Positions 1-8,325 of a stretch of DNA of 64,000 nucleotides are shown piece after piece (the stretch's first letter is position 1; each line of letters opens with the position of its first letter). The notes under the pieces were generated by a model. It did no database searches. It was not told the DNA's origin and was given only the letters and a program-made list of their open reading frames with translations. The position numbers were made by a program, and so were the translations under genes. Source of the DNA: Streptomyces venezuelae (GTDB taxonomy: Bacteria; Actinomycetota; Actinomycetes; Streptomycetales; Streptomycetaceae); assembly GCF_008642375.1 (NCBI RefSeq), contig NZ_CP029194.1, positions 8,054,501 to 8,118,500 on the forward strand, written 5' to 3'.

Positions 1-507
1 CGGGTTCACCTCGGCCCGTACGGGCGCCACGTCGAGCTTCTCCAGCGCGTCGGGCGTTCCCGCGGTCAGCTCCTCGACCCGGGCGAGCGCCGCGCGCAGC
101 TCGGCGTGGAGCGGCCGGGCGGCCGGCAGGGCCAGGGCCTCGGTGAGGTAGCGGAGCAGCTCGTGCAGCTGGCGCACGACCGGGAACACCTCGTACATCT
201 GGCGCGCGGTCTCCGGCGCCTCGCGCCAGGACACCCCGCCGAACGTCACCTGGGAGACCTGCTGGCCCGCGCCGAAGCAGTCGTACACCGTGCAGCCCTG
301 GAAGCCGCTGGGCCGCAGTCGCGTGTGGATGCCGCAGCGGAAGTCCTCCTGGAGGTTGCGGCAGGGCTCACCGGACGACTTGTTCACGGCGAAGTCCGCG
401 GACTTCGCGAAGGGCAGCGCCACGCAGCACAGCCCGAAGCAGTTGGCACAGTCGCCGCGCAGCGCGGATTCCCGGGTCTCGGGCACGGTGGAACGGTTCC
501 TTCGCAT
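1..507 (-). CDS. Pentapeptide-repeat-type protein, N-terminal part (runs off the left edge)
   Basis: The reading frame starts at an ATG (505-507) and stays open to the first base of the window, giving 169 codons without a stop. The N-terminus is rich in cysteine: CANCFGLCC near residues 20-28, then CRNLQ, RCGIH and VYDCFGAG. This matches the start I recall for Streptomyces proteins annotated as pentapeptide-repeat-containing, whose repeats would lie beyond the left edge. No repeat is visible in the part present, so the name rests on recognition of the N-terminus. The gene is divergent from the hydrolase that starts near 632. Function is unknown; the cysteines could bind metal, which is inference. 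Confidence 0.7.
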   Translation of the reverse strand, partial: MRRNRSTVPETRESALRGDCANCFGLCCVALPFAKSADFAVNKSSGEPCRNLQEDFRCGIHTRLRPSGFQGCTVYDCFGAGQQVSQVTFGGVSWREAPETARQMYEVFPVVRQLHELLRYLTEALALPAARPLHAELRAALARVEELTAGTPDALEKLDVAPVRAEVNP

Positions 508-631
508 GTCGGGGACGGTCCGTCCACCGTATCGCGGCCCCGGCGGACGCCCCGCACGTCGTCCCGCCCGTCGTGCGGCCCTCGGCGAAATCCGTTGCGA
601 AGATCGACAACGGGTCGTGATGATCAGCCGC

Positions 632-2152
632 ATGCCCACCTTCACCTCGTATGACGGGACCGAGCTCGCCTACCGGACGCAGGGGGAGGGCGAGCCGCTG
701 ATCTGCCTGCCCGGCGGCCCCATGCGCGACGCCGCCTACCTCGGCGACCTCGGCGGACTCGCCGCCCACCGCACCCTGGTCGTGCTCCACGCCCGCGGCA
801 CCGGAGCGAGCGCCGAGCCCGCCGACCCCGGCACGTACCGCTGCGACCGCCAGGTCGGCGACGTCGAGGCCCTCCGCGCCCACCTCGGCCTGGACCGGAT
901 CGACCTCCTCGGCCACTCCGCCGCCGGAAACCTCGCCACCCTGTACGCCGCCGCCCACCCCGAGCGCGTCCGTTCCCTCGTCCTCGTCACCTCCAGCGGG
1001 TGGGCGCTCGGCCTCGGCACCACCGACGAGGAGTGGGACGAGGCCGTCGAGATCTTCGCCGACCGGCCCTGGTACGCGGAGGCGCGCGCCGCACTCGGCA
1101 CGATCGGCCCCGACACCCCACTGCCCCGCGTCCTGGAGATCGTGGCGCCCTTCGCCTACGGCCGCTGGGACGAGGCCGCCCGGGAACACGCGGCGGCGGC
1201 GGAGAAGCAGATCCGCTGGGAGGCCGCCTCCGCCTACCACGGCGAGGGCGCCTACGACCCGGAGTCCACCGGGCGCGCGCTCACCGCGCTCAAGGCACCG
1301 GTGCTGATCCTGGCCGGGGAGTACGACGCCGGCCCCACCCCGGCCAGGGCCGCCGAGATCGCGACCCGCTTCCCCGACGCCGAACTGGTCGTCCAGGCCG
1401 GAGCCGGGCACTTCCCCTGGGTGGACGACGCGGAGGCCTTCGTCCGCCCGGTCGCCGCCTTCCTCGACCCGGAGGTCCGCTCGGTCACCGTGGACGGCGT
1501 ACGCCTCGCCTACCGGGTGAGCGGGCCCGCCGGCGCCCCGCCCGTCGTCCTCGTCCACGGCCGCGGCGAGAACGGCACCGGCTGGCACGGCATCGCCGAT
1601 GGCCTCGCCGCCGACCACCGGGTGTACGCCCCCGACCTGCGCGGGCACGGACTGAGCGACCACCCCGGCGGCTACGGCTTCGAGGACCTCCGCGACGAAC
1701 TCGGCGGCTTCCTGCGCGCCCTCGGCCTCGCCGGGGCGACCGTCGTGGCGCACTCGATGGGTGCCGGGGCCGCCTGCCTCCTCGCCCAGCGCGAACCCGG
1801 CCTGATCGGCCGTCTCGTCCTGGAGGAGCCGCCCGTCTTCTTCCCGCTCGACCCGCCCCGCCCGGTCGCCGAGCGCCCCGAGGGCCCGCTCGCCCTCGAC
1901 TGGGAGGTCGTCACGACCACCGACGCCCAGCTGAACGCCCCCGACCCCGCCTGGCGCGAGGGCCTCCGCACGATCACGGCCCCCACGCTCGTCCTCGCCG
2001 GAGGCCCGTCCAGCCACCTCCCCCAGGAACACCTCACCTGGCTCACCGAACGCATCCCCGGAGCCCGCCTGGTCACGATCGAGGCCGGGCATCTGATCCA
2101 TGATGCCCGGCCGGTCGAATTCCTCGCCGCACTCCGGGAGTTCGGCGTCTAG
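632..2152 (+). CDS. Tandem alpha/beta-hydrolase (two hydrolase domains in one chain)
   Basis: A 506-residue protein made of two consecutive alpha/beta-hydrolase folds. Domain 1 (about 1-280) has the nucleophile elbow GHSAAG with Ser96, a probable acid at Asp232 (GEYDAG) and His260 (GAGH). Domain 2 (about 284-506) has the HGRG oxyanion segment near 309, DLRGHG near 335, the elbow AHSMGAG with Ser375, and His487 (EAGH). Both triads look intact, so both halves may be active. A single-domain member is normally about 260-300 residues, so this is a fusion or internal duplication. An in-frame ATG at 620 is an alternative start; neither has a clear ribosome-binding site. It converges on the acyl-CoA synthetase, 29 bp away. 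The substrate cannot be told. Confidence 0.85.
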   Translation: MPTFTSYDGTELAYRTQGEGEPLICLPGGPMRDAAYLGDLGGLAAHRTLVVLHARGTGASAEPADPGTYRCDRQVGDVEALRAHLGLDRIDLLGHSAAGNLATLYAAAHPERVRSLVLVTSSGWALGLGTTDEEWDEAVEIFADRPWYAEARAALGTIGPDTPLPRVLEIVAPFAYGRWDEAAREHAAAAEKQIRWEAASAYHGEGAYDPESTGRALTALKAPVLILAGEYDAGPTPARAAEIATRFPDAELVVQAGAGHFPWVDDAEAFVRPVAAFLDPEVRSVTVDGVRLAYRVSGPAGAPPVVLVHGRGENGTGWHGIADGLAADHRVYAPDLRGHGLSDHPGGYGFEDLRDELGGFLRALGLAGATVVAHSMGAGAACLLAQREPGLIGRLVLEEPPVFFPLDPPRPVAERPEGPLALDWEVVTTTDAQLNAPDPAWREGLRTITAPTLVLAGGPSSHLPQEHLTWLTERIPGARLVTIEAGHLIHDARPVEFLAALREFGV

Positions 2153-2181
2153 CGGGTGTCTTCGGCCGCCGCCCGTAGGCT

Positions 2182-3831
2182 CTAGGTCCGGTCCTCGGTG
2201 GCGGTGGCCGCTCCCGCGTCCGCCTCGACCGCCACCGAGCGGGCCCAGCGGTAGTCCGCCTTGCCGCTGGGGGAGCGCTGGATCCGGTCGGTGAGGACCA
2301 GCTGGCGCGGGACCTTGTAGCCCGCCAGGCGCGGGCGGCAGTGGTTCTGCACCGCCTCCAGGTCCAGCGGCGGGGCGTCCGCGCGGAGCTGGACGACCGC
2401 GGCGACGTGGTTGCCCCAGCGGGCGTCGGGGACTCCGGCGACCAGGGCGTCGTACACGTCGGGGTGGGACTTCAGGGCCTGCTCCACCTCTTCCGGGTAC
2501 ACCTTCTCGCCACCCGTGTTGATGCACTGCGAGCCCCGCCCGAGGACGGTGACGACGCCCTGCTCGTCTACGGTTGCCATGTCGCCGAGGAGCACCCACC
2601 GCACGCCGTCCTTCTCGAAGAAGGTCTCGGCGGTCTTGGCCGGGTCGTTGTAGTAGCCGAGCGGGACGTGGCCGCGCTGGGCCAGGCGGCCGATCTCGCC
2701 CGTCGCGACGGGCTCGCGGGTGGCCGGGTCGACGACCTGGGTGCGTTCGTTGACGTGGAGCCGGAAGCCCTTGTCCGGGCCGGAGTCGTCCGTCGCGCGG
2801 CCGTTGGAACCGGACTCGGTGGAGCCGAAGTTGTTGAGCAGCAGCACGTTCGGCATGAGCTCCTGGAGCTGGGCCCGGACGGTGTCGGACATGATCGCCC
2901 CGGAGGACGACAGGCTGAAGAGCTGGGAGAGGTCGGTGCCCTTGAGGGGGCCGTGCAGGGCGTCCACGAGCGGGCGCAGCATCGCGTCGCCCACGAGGGA
3001 GATGCTGGAGACCTTCTCCTTCTCCAGGGTGCGCAGGACCTCCTCCGGCACGTACTTGCGGTGGAGGACGACCCGCTGGCCGTAGTTGAAGGCGATGAAG
3101 GCCGTCAGCGTGGAGGTGCCGTGCATCAGCGGCGGCGCGGGGAAGAAGGTGATGCCGGGGCCGCCGGCCGCGACCCGCTCGGCCAGCTCCTCGGGGCGCT
3201 TCACGGGCTCGCCCGAGGGTTCGCCGCCGAACAGGCCCGCGAAGAACAGGTCCTCCTGGCGCCACAGGACGCCCTTCGGCATGCCGGTCGTGCCGCCGGT
3301 GTAGATGATGAAGAGGTCGTCTCCGGAGCGCGGGCCGAAGCCCCGCTCCGGAGAGCCGGCCGCCTCGGCCTCGGCGTACGGTACGCAGTCGAGTGCCGGC
3401 GCTCCCTCGGGCGGGGTCCCCACCCGCACGAGGTGCCGCAGCTTCTCCGCCTGCGGCCGCGCCGCCGCCACCCGCTCCGTGAACTCGGCGTCGAAGACGA
3501 GCGCCGCCAGGTCGGCGTCCCGGTAGAGGTAGACGAGCTCCTCCTCCACGTACCGGTAGTTCACGTTGACGGGGACGATCCGCGCCTTGAGGCAGGCGAG
3601 GACCGTCTGCAGGTACTCGACGCCGTTGTACAGGTGGAGGCCGAGGTGCTCACCGGGGCGGATGCCCGCGTCGATGAGGTGATGGGCGATCCCGTTGGCC
3701 GCGGCGTCGAGTTCGGCGTACGTGAGGCGCCGTTCCGCACCCGTACCCGGGTGATCGACGTACACCAGAGCCTCGCGGTCCGGGACCACGTCGACCACCG
3801 ATTCGAACAGGTCGGCAAGGTTGTACTCCAC
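2182..3831 (-). CDS. Acyl-CoA synthetase (AMP-forming, FadD-like)
   Basis: A 549-residue ANL-superfamily enzyme expected to activate a carboxylic acid to its acyl-AMP and then acyl-CoA. Visible motifs are the phosphate loop YTGGTTGMPKG (177-187), the NNFGSTESG adenine-site motif (333-341), the GD of motif A8 (416-417) and the C-terminal catalytic lysine in SPSGKADY (Lys524). The start is a GTG with an AGGAGG ribosome-binding site four bases upstream; the frame continues upstream without a better start. It diverges from an enoyl-CoA hydratase across a 183-bp gap holding a palindrome, so the two genes are probably co-regulated in degradation of a fatty or other carboxylic acid. The chain or ring specificity is not evident. 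Confidence 0.92.
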   Translation of the reverse strand: MEYNLADLFESVVDVVPDREALVYVDHPGTGAERRLTYAELDAAANGIAHHLIDAGIRPGEHLGLHLYNGVEYLQTVLACLKARIVPVNVNYRYVEEELVYLYRDADLAALVFDAEFTERVAAARPQAEKLRHLVRVGTPPEGAPALDCVPYAEAEAAGSPERGFGPRSGDDLFIIYTGGTTGMPKGVLWRQEDLFFAGLFGGEPSGEPVKRPEELAERVAAGGPGITFFPAPPLMHGTSTLTAFIAFNYGQRVVLHRKYVPEEVLRTLEKEKVSSISLVGDAMLRPLVDALHGPLKGTDLSQLFSLSSSGAIMSDTVRAQLQELMPNVLLLNNFGSTESGSNGRATDDSGPDKGFRLHVNERTQVVDPATREPVATGEIGRLAQRGHVPLGYYNDPAKTAETFFEKDGVRWVLLGDMATVDEQGVVTVLGRGSQCINTGGEKVYPEEVEQALKSHPDVYDALVAGVPDARWGNHVAAVVQLRADAPPLDLEAVQNHCRPRLAGYKVPRQLVLTDRIQRSPSGKADYRWARSVAVEADAGAATATEDRT

Positions 3832-3935
3832 CGTTCCTCCTGATCCCGGTTCGCGCTGACTCGTACGGGTGCGCAGTGACGTGGCGGTCATTAGAGCGCC
3901 GACCGGCGACGGGGGGAAGGGGGTGCGCAGAAGAA

Positions 3936-3952
3936 TCTGACTGAGTGTCAGA
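3936..3952. promoter_or_regulatory. Palindromic operator between the divergent acyl-CoA genes
   Basis: A perfect inverted repeat TCTGAC-TGAGT-GTCAGA lies in the 183-bp divergent gap between the acyl-CoA synthetase and the enoyl-CoA hydratase, in an unusually AT-rich stretch for this genome. Size and symmetry suit a TetR- or FadR-type repressor dimer. No such regulator is encoded next to it in the window. Confidence 0.55.
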
Positions 3953-4014
3953 AAACTATTGAACTGGACCCCCCACTCCTGCAACCTGTTCCAGAACTGG
4001 AGACGGGAGACCCC

Positions 4015-4815
4015 ATGGGTGGCACCGAACACCTGGACGTGCGGCGCGAAGGCGCCACGCTCGTCCTCACCTTGAACCGGCCCGAGGCCAAGAACGCCCT
4101 CTCGCTGCCGATGCTCGTCGGCCTCCACGACGGCTGGCTGGAGGCCGACGCCGACGACGGCATCCGCTCGATCGTCCTCACCGGCGCGGGCGGCTCCTTC
4201 TGCGCCGGCATGGACCTCAAGGCCCTGGCCGGCAAGGGCATGGAGGGCGAGCAGTACCGGGACCGGCTGAAGGCCGACCCCGACCTGCACTGGAAGGCGA
4301 TGCTGCGCCACCACCGCCCGCGCAAACCCGTCATCGCGGCCGTCGAGGGGTACTGCGTCGCCGGCGGCACCGAGATCCTCCAGGGCACCGACATCCGCGT
4401 CGCGGCCGCCTCCGCGACCTTCGGCCTCTTCGAGGTCAGGCGCGGCCTCTTCCCCATCGGCGGCTCGACCGTCCGGCTGCCCCGCCAGATCGCCCGTACC
4501 CACGCCCTCGAAATGCTCCTCACGGGCCGCCCGTACACCGCAGAGGAAGCCGCCCGCATCGGGCTCGTCGGCCGGGTCGTCCCGGACGGCACGGCGCTGG
4601 AAGCGGCCCTCGACATCGCCGAACGGATCAACGCGTGCGGGCCGTTGGCGGTCGAAGCGGTGAAGGCGTCCGTCTACGAGACCGCCGAGATGACCGAGAC
4701 GGAGGGGCTGGCCGCCGAGCTGAAGCGGGGGTGGCCGATCTTCGACACGGCGGACGCGAAGGAGGGGGCGAGGGCGTTCGCGGAGAAGCGGACGGCGGTG
4801 TATCGGCGGGAGTGA
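4015..4815 (+). CDS. Enoyl-CoA hydratase/isomerase (crotonase family)
   Basis: A 266-residue crotonase-fold protein of normal family length. The oxyanion-hole segments are FCAGMDLKAL (62-71) and VAGGTE (115-120). Both glutamates expected of a hydratase are present, Glu120 and Glu140 (FGLFEVRRG). It would add water across a 2-enoyl-CoA double bond in the cytoplasm. It is the first gene rightward from the shared regulatory gap, and the DUF35/thiolase genes follow after a repeat-filled 250-bp spacer, which suggests one catabolic route. The start is an ATG with a weak GGGAGA upstream. Isomerase or lyase activity cannot be excluded, because crotonases vary in chemistry. Confidence 0.9.
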   Translation: MGGTEHLDVRREGATLVLTLNRPEAKNALSLPMLVGLHDGWLEADADDGIRSIVLTGAGGSFCAGMDLKALAGKGMEGEQYRDRLKADPDLHWKAMLRHHRPRKPVIAAVEGYCVAGGTEILQGTDIRVAAASATFGLFEVRRGLFPIGGSTVRLPRQIARTHALEMLLTGRPYTAEEAARIGLVGRVVPDGTALEAALDIAERINACGPLAVEAVKASVYETAEMTETEGLAAELKRGWPIFDTADAKEGARAFAEKRTAVYRRE

Positions 4816-4817
4816 GC

Positions 4818-5006
4818 TTTCCCCACCCCGCCCCTTCCCGCAACCGGGGGCTCAGCCCCCCCGGACCCCCGCGCCTCAAACGCCGGCGGGGCTGACATTC
4901 CGCCCCCCTGGCCGGAACATTCAGCCCGCCCGGCGAGGCACGGCCGGAGGCCGTACGGGGGCCTGGGGGCTTGCCCCCAGTTCGGGAAGGGGCGGGGTGG
5001 GGGAGA
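4818..5006. repeat. Two inverted copies of a GC-rich intergenic repeat
   Basis: The outer arms CCCCACCCCGCCCCTTCCCG (about 4821-4840) and its reverse complement (about 4984-5003) face each other. Each arm is followed inward by a GGGGGCT-type hairpin and then a sequence of the form CGCCTCAAACGCCGGCGGGG or its degenerate inverted counterpart. I recognise this as a dispersed intergenic element common in Streptomyces. Here it separates the hydratase from the DUF35 gene and may act as a terminator or simply as a repeat. Confidence 0.65.
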
Positions 5007-5068
5007 AGGCCCCGCGCAGCGGCCCCAGCGCATCCACCACCACCGACCAGCCACCAAGGAGCCCGCCC

Positions 5069-6028
5069 ATGACCGTCACCCCACCGCCGGAAATCCTGCA
5101 CGCCCCCCTCGTCGTCGAGTTCCCCTTCACCCGCTCCCTCGGCCCCGTCCAGTCCGCCTTCCTCACCGGGCTGCGCGAGCGGACCGTGCTCGGGGTGCGG
5201 ACCGATGCCGGTGAGGTGCTCGTCCCGCCCGTCGAGTACGACCCCGCCACCGCCGCCGAGCTCCGCGAGCTCGTCGAGGTCGGCGCCACCGGCACCGTCA
5301 CCACCTGGGCCTGGAACCCCGAGCCCCGCGCCGGCCAGCCGCTCACGACCCCCTTCGCCTGGGTCCTCGTCCGCCTCGACGGCGCCGACACCGCCCTCCT
5401 GCACGCCCTCGACGCCCCCGGCCCCGAGGCCGTCCGCACCGGACTGCGCGTCCGGATCCGCTGGGCCGCCGAGCGCTCCGGCGCCATCACCGACATCGCC
5501 TGCTTCGAGCCGTACGAGAGCGGGACGGCGGCCGAAACCGTCCCGCACACCGGCGAGTTCGACGACCCCGTCACCGGCATCGTCGCCCCCGCCCGCCTCG
5601 ACTACACCTACAGCCCCGGCCGCGCCCAGACCCGCTACCTCCACGCGCTCGCCGAGCGCCGCACCGTGGGCGAGCGCTGCCCCTCCTGCGCCAAGGTGTA
5701 CGTGCCTCCCCGGGGCGCCTGCCCCACCTGCGGGGTCGCCACCACCGACCAGGTCGAGGTCGGGCCGCGCGGCACCGTCACCACGTACTGCATCGTCAAC
5801 ATCAAGGCGAAGAACCTCGACATCGAGGTGCCCTACGTCTACGCCCACATCGCCCTCGACGGCGCCGGCCTCGCCCTCCACGGCCGCATCGCCGGCATCC
5901 CCTACGACGAGGTCCGCATGGGCCTGCGCGTCGAACCCGTGTGGAGCGAGGACGGCCGCTACCCCGACCACTACCGGCCCACCGGCGAACCCGACGCCGA
6001 CTACGACACCTACAAGGAGCTGCTGTGA
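5069..6028 (+). CDS. DUF35 OB-fold/zinc-ribbon acyl-CoA-binding protein (tandem domains)
   Basis: A 319-residue protein with a C-terminal DUF35 module: a rubredoxin-like zinc ribbon with Cys204, Cys207, Cys218 and Cys221 (CPSC...CPTC), then an OB fold. The N-terminal half (about 35-150) reads as a second copy in which the ribbon cysteines are gone but the LVPP and TVTTW segments remain. The start is an ATG with AAGGAG upstream. The stop overlaps the next gene's GTG, so the two are translationally coupled. Family knowledge: DUF35 proteins partner thiolase-fold enzymes, as in ChsH2-Ltp2 of steroid side-chain removal and PhlB-PhlC. That context points to an acyl-CoA-binding subunit of the adjacent thiolase-like enzymes. 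Confidence 0.85.
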   Translation: MTVTPPPEILHAPLVVEFPFTRSLGPVQSAFLTGLRERTVLGVRTDAGEVLVPPVEYDPATAAELRELVEVGATGTVTTWAWNPEPRAGQPLTTPFAWVLVRLDGADTALLHALDAPGPEAVRTGLRVRIRWAAERSGAITDIACFEPYESGTAAETVPHTGEFDDPVTGIVAPARLDYTYSPGRAQTRYLHALAERRTVGERCPSCAKVYVPPRGACPTCGVATTDQVEVGPRGTVTTYCIVNIKAKNLDIEVPYVYAHIALDGAGLALHGRIAGIPYDEVRMGLRVEPVWSEDGRYPDHYRPTGEPDADYDTYKELL

Positions 6029-7128
6029 CGCCGCACCACCGGCCCGCACGAGAGGTGGCGATCGTCGCCTTCGCCCAGAGCCACCACCGCCGCCGCACCG
6101 ACGACCTCTCCGAGGTCGAGATGGTCATGCCCGTCCTGCACGACGTGCTCCGGCAGACCGGACTCAAGGCCTCCGACATCGGGTTCACCTGCTCCGGCTC
6201 CTCCGACTACCTCGCAGGACGGGCCTTCTCCTTCACCATGGCCCTCGACGGCGTCGGTGCCTGGCCGCCCATCTCCGAGTCCCACGTCGAGACGGACGGC
6301 GCCTGGGCCCTGTACGAGGCCTGGGTGAAGCTCCTCACCGGGGAGGCCGACACCGCCCTCGTCTACTCCTACGGGAAGTCCTCGCCCGGTTCCGTACGCG
6401 ACGTCCTCACCCGCCAGCTCGACCCCTACTACCTCGCCCCGCTCTGGCCCGACTCCGTCGCCCTCGCCGCTCTCCAGGCCCAGGCGCTCGTCGACGCGGG
6501 CCACACCGACGAAAACGCCCTCGCCGCCATCGCCGAGCGGAGCCGGACCGACGCGGCGGCCAACCCGCACGCCCAACTGCCCGGCACCCGCCCCCAGGGC
6601 GAGTACGTCGTCCGGCCCCTCCGCACCGGCGACTGCCCGCCCATCGGCGACGGCGTCGCCGCCGTCGTCCTCGCCGCCGGCGACCTGGCCCGCGAACTCT
6701 GCGAACGCCCCGCCTGGATCCGGGGCATGGACCACCGCATCGAGGCCCACTCCCTCGGCGTCCGCGACCTCACCGACTCGCCCTCCACCCGCCTCGCCGC
6801 CGAACGCGCCGGAGCCTTCGACCTCCCCCATGGCCTTAAGGGCATGGGAGGTGCCCCCGCCGTCGACACCGCCGAACTCCACGCCCCCTTCACCTCCCAG
6901 GAGGTCGTGCTCGCCAAGGCCCTCGGCCTCGACGCGAGCGTCCGGATCAACCCCTCCGGCGGCGCGCTCGCAGCCAACCCCGTCATGGCCGCCGGCCTCA
7001 TCCGCCTCGGCGAGGCCGCCGCCCGCATCCACCGGGGCGCCTCCGACCGCGCCCTCGCCCACGCCACCTCCGGGCCCTGCCTCCAGCAGAACCTGGTCGC
7101 CGTCCTGGAAGGGGACCCCCGTGCCTAA
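6025..7128 (+). CDS. Thiolase-fold protein, Ltp-like, apparently without the nucleophilic Cys
   Basis: A 367-residue thiolase-superfamily protein starting at a GTG that overlaps the DUF35 stop codon. It keeps the C-terminal NPSGGALAANPVMAAGL block typical of thiolases and lipid-transfer proteins. At the usual nucleophile position (consensus CxxGxxAL) the sequence reads ETDGAWAL (89-96), so the cysteine appears to be glutamate. Family knowledge: Ltp2-type enzymes lack this cysteine and act as retro-aldolases on acyl-CoAs together with a DUF35 partner. With that partner directly upstream, a carbon-carbon lyase role is more likely than acetyl transfer. The alignment is by eye. It overlaps the next thiolase gene by 8 bp. 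Confidence 0.82.
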   Translation: MTPHHRPAREVAIVAFAQSHHRRRTDDLSEVEMVMPVLHDVLRQTGLKASDIGFTCSGSSDYLAGRAFSFTMALDGVGAWPPISESHVETDGAWALYEAWVKLLTGEADTALVYSYGKSSPGSVRDVLTRQLDPYYLAPLWPDSVALAALQAQALVDAGHTDENALAAIAERSRTDAAANPHAQLPGTRPQGEYVVRPLRTGDCPPIGDGVAAVVLAAGDLARELCERPAWIRGMDHRIEAHSLGVRDLTDSPSTRLAAERAGAFDLPHGLKGMGGAPAVDTAELHAPFTSQEVVLAKALGLDASVRINPSGGALAANPVMAAGLIRLGEAAARIHRGASDRALAHATSGPCLQQNLVAVLEGDPRA

Positions 7129-8287
7129 AGAGCCCGTCGCCGTCGTCGGCATCGGCCAGACCAAGCACGTCGCCGCCCGGCAGGACGTCTCGATCGCCGG
7201 ACTCGTCCGCGAGGCCGCCGTCCGCGCCCTGGCGGACGCGGAGCTGACCTGGGCGGACATCGACGCCGTCGTCATCGGCAAGGCCCCCGACTTCTTCGAG
7301 GGCGTGATGATGCCGGAGCTGTACCTCGCCGACGCCCTCGGCGCGGTCGGCAAGCCCATGCTCCGGGTGCACACGGCCGGATCGGTCGGCGGCTCCACCG
7401 CGCTCGTCGCCGCCAACCTCGTCGCGGCGGGCGTCCACCGGACCGTCCTCACCCTCGCCTTCGAGAAGCAGTCCGAGTCCAACGCCATGTGGGGCCTCTC
7501 CCTGCCCGTCCCCTTCCAGCAGCCGCTACTCGCCGGGGCCGGCGGCTTCTTCGCCCCGCACGTCCGCGCCTACATGCGCCGCACCGGCGCCCCCGACGCG
7601 ATCGGCTCCCTCGTCGCGTACAAGGACCGGCGCAACGCCCTCAAGAACCCCTACGCCCACCTCCACGAGCACGACCTGACCCTGGAGAAGGTCCAGGCCT
7701 CCCCGATGCTCTGGGACCCGATCCGGTACTCGGAGACCTGCCCGTCCTCGGACGGCGCCTGCGCCATGGTCCTCACGAACCGCGCCGGGGCGGCCCGCGC
7801 GCCGCGCCCGGCCGCCTGGGTGCACGGCGGCGCCATGCGCAGCGAGCCCACCCTCTTCGCCGGCAAGGACTTCGTCTCGCCGCAGGCGGGCCGGGACTGC
7901 GCCGCCGACGTCTACCGGCAGGCCGGCATCACGGACCCGAGGCGGGAGATCGACGCCGTCGAGATGTACGTGCCGTTCTCCTGGTACGAACCGATGTGGC
8001 TGGAGAACCTCGGCTTCGCCGAGGAGGGCGAGGGATGGAAGCTCACCGAGGCCGGGGTGACGGAACTCGACGGCGACCTGCCCGTGAACCCCTCGGGCGG
8101 GGTGCTCTCCACCAACCCCATCGGAGCCTCCGGCATGATCCGCTTCGCCGAGGCCGCACTCCAGGTACGCGGCGAGGCGGGCGAGCACCAGGTGGAGGGC
8201 GCGCGGCGGGCGCTCGGACACGCCTACGGAGGCGGCGCGCAGTTCTTCTCCATGTGGCTGGTCGGGGACACCCCGCCCGCCGGCTGA
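7121..8287 (+). CDS. Second thiolase-fold (lipid-transfer/acetyltransferase-like) protein, Cys replaced by Ser
   Basis: A 388-residue thiolase-family protein with a GTG start inside the end of the preceding gene, so the three genes from 5069 form one translational unit. The ending NPSGGVLSTNPIGASGMIR and GHAYGGGAQ matches the thiolase C-terminal fold. The nucleophile segment reads SVGGSTAL (88-95), giving Ser88 where Cys is normal. It is divergent in sequence from the previous thiolase, so the two probably form a heteromer or act on successive intermediates. The block DUF35-thiolase-thiolase with an upstream hydratase and synthetase resembles part of a steroid or branched side-chain route; that is inference. 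Confidence 0.82.
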   Translation: MPKEPVAVVGIGQTKHVAARQDVSIAGLVREAAVRALADAELTWADIDAVVIGKAPDFFEGVMMPELYLADALGAVGKPMLRVHTAGSVGGSTALVAANLVAAGVHRTVLTLAFEKQSESNAMWGLSLPVPFQQPLLAGAGGFFAPHVRAYMRRTGAPDAIGSLVAYKDRRNALKNPYAHLHEHDLTLEKVQASPMLWDPIRYSETCPSSDGACAMVLTNRAGAARAPRPAAWVHGGAMRSEPTLFAGKDFVSPQAGRDCAADVYRQAGITDPRREIDAVEMYVPFSWYEPMWLENLGFAEEGEGWKLTEAGVTELDGDLPVNPSGGVLSTNPIGASGMIRFAEAALQVRGEAGEHQVEGARRALGHAYGGGAQFFSMWLVGDTPPAG

Positions 8288-8325
8288 ACCGGGCGCCCGG
8301 CCGGGAGCCGCCTAGGCTGGCTCGC

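Noticed and set aside
368..3265. A 965-residue minus-strand frame
   Set aside because: Runs antisense to the tandem hydrolase and out of frame through the acyl-CoA synthetase; no coherent homology.
4843..4863. GC hairpin as a simple terminator for the hydratase gene
   Set aside because: It belongs to the larger inverted repeat, so a terminator role cannot be separated from the repeat.
4628..6049. Minus-strand frame over the DUF35 gene
   Set aside because: Antisense shadow; the plus-strand gene has a zinc ribbon, ribosome-binding site and translational coupling.
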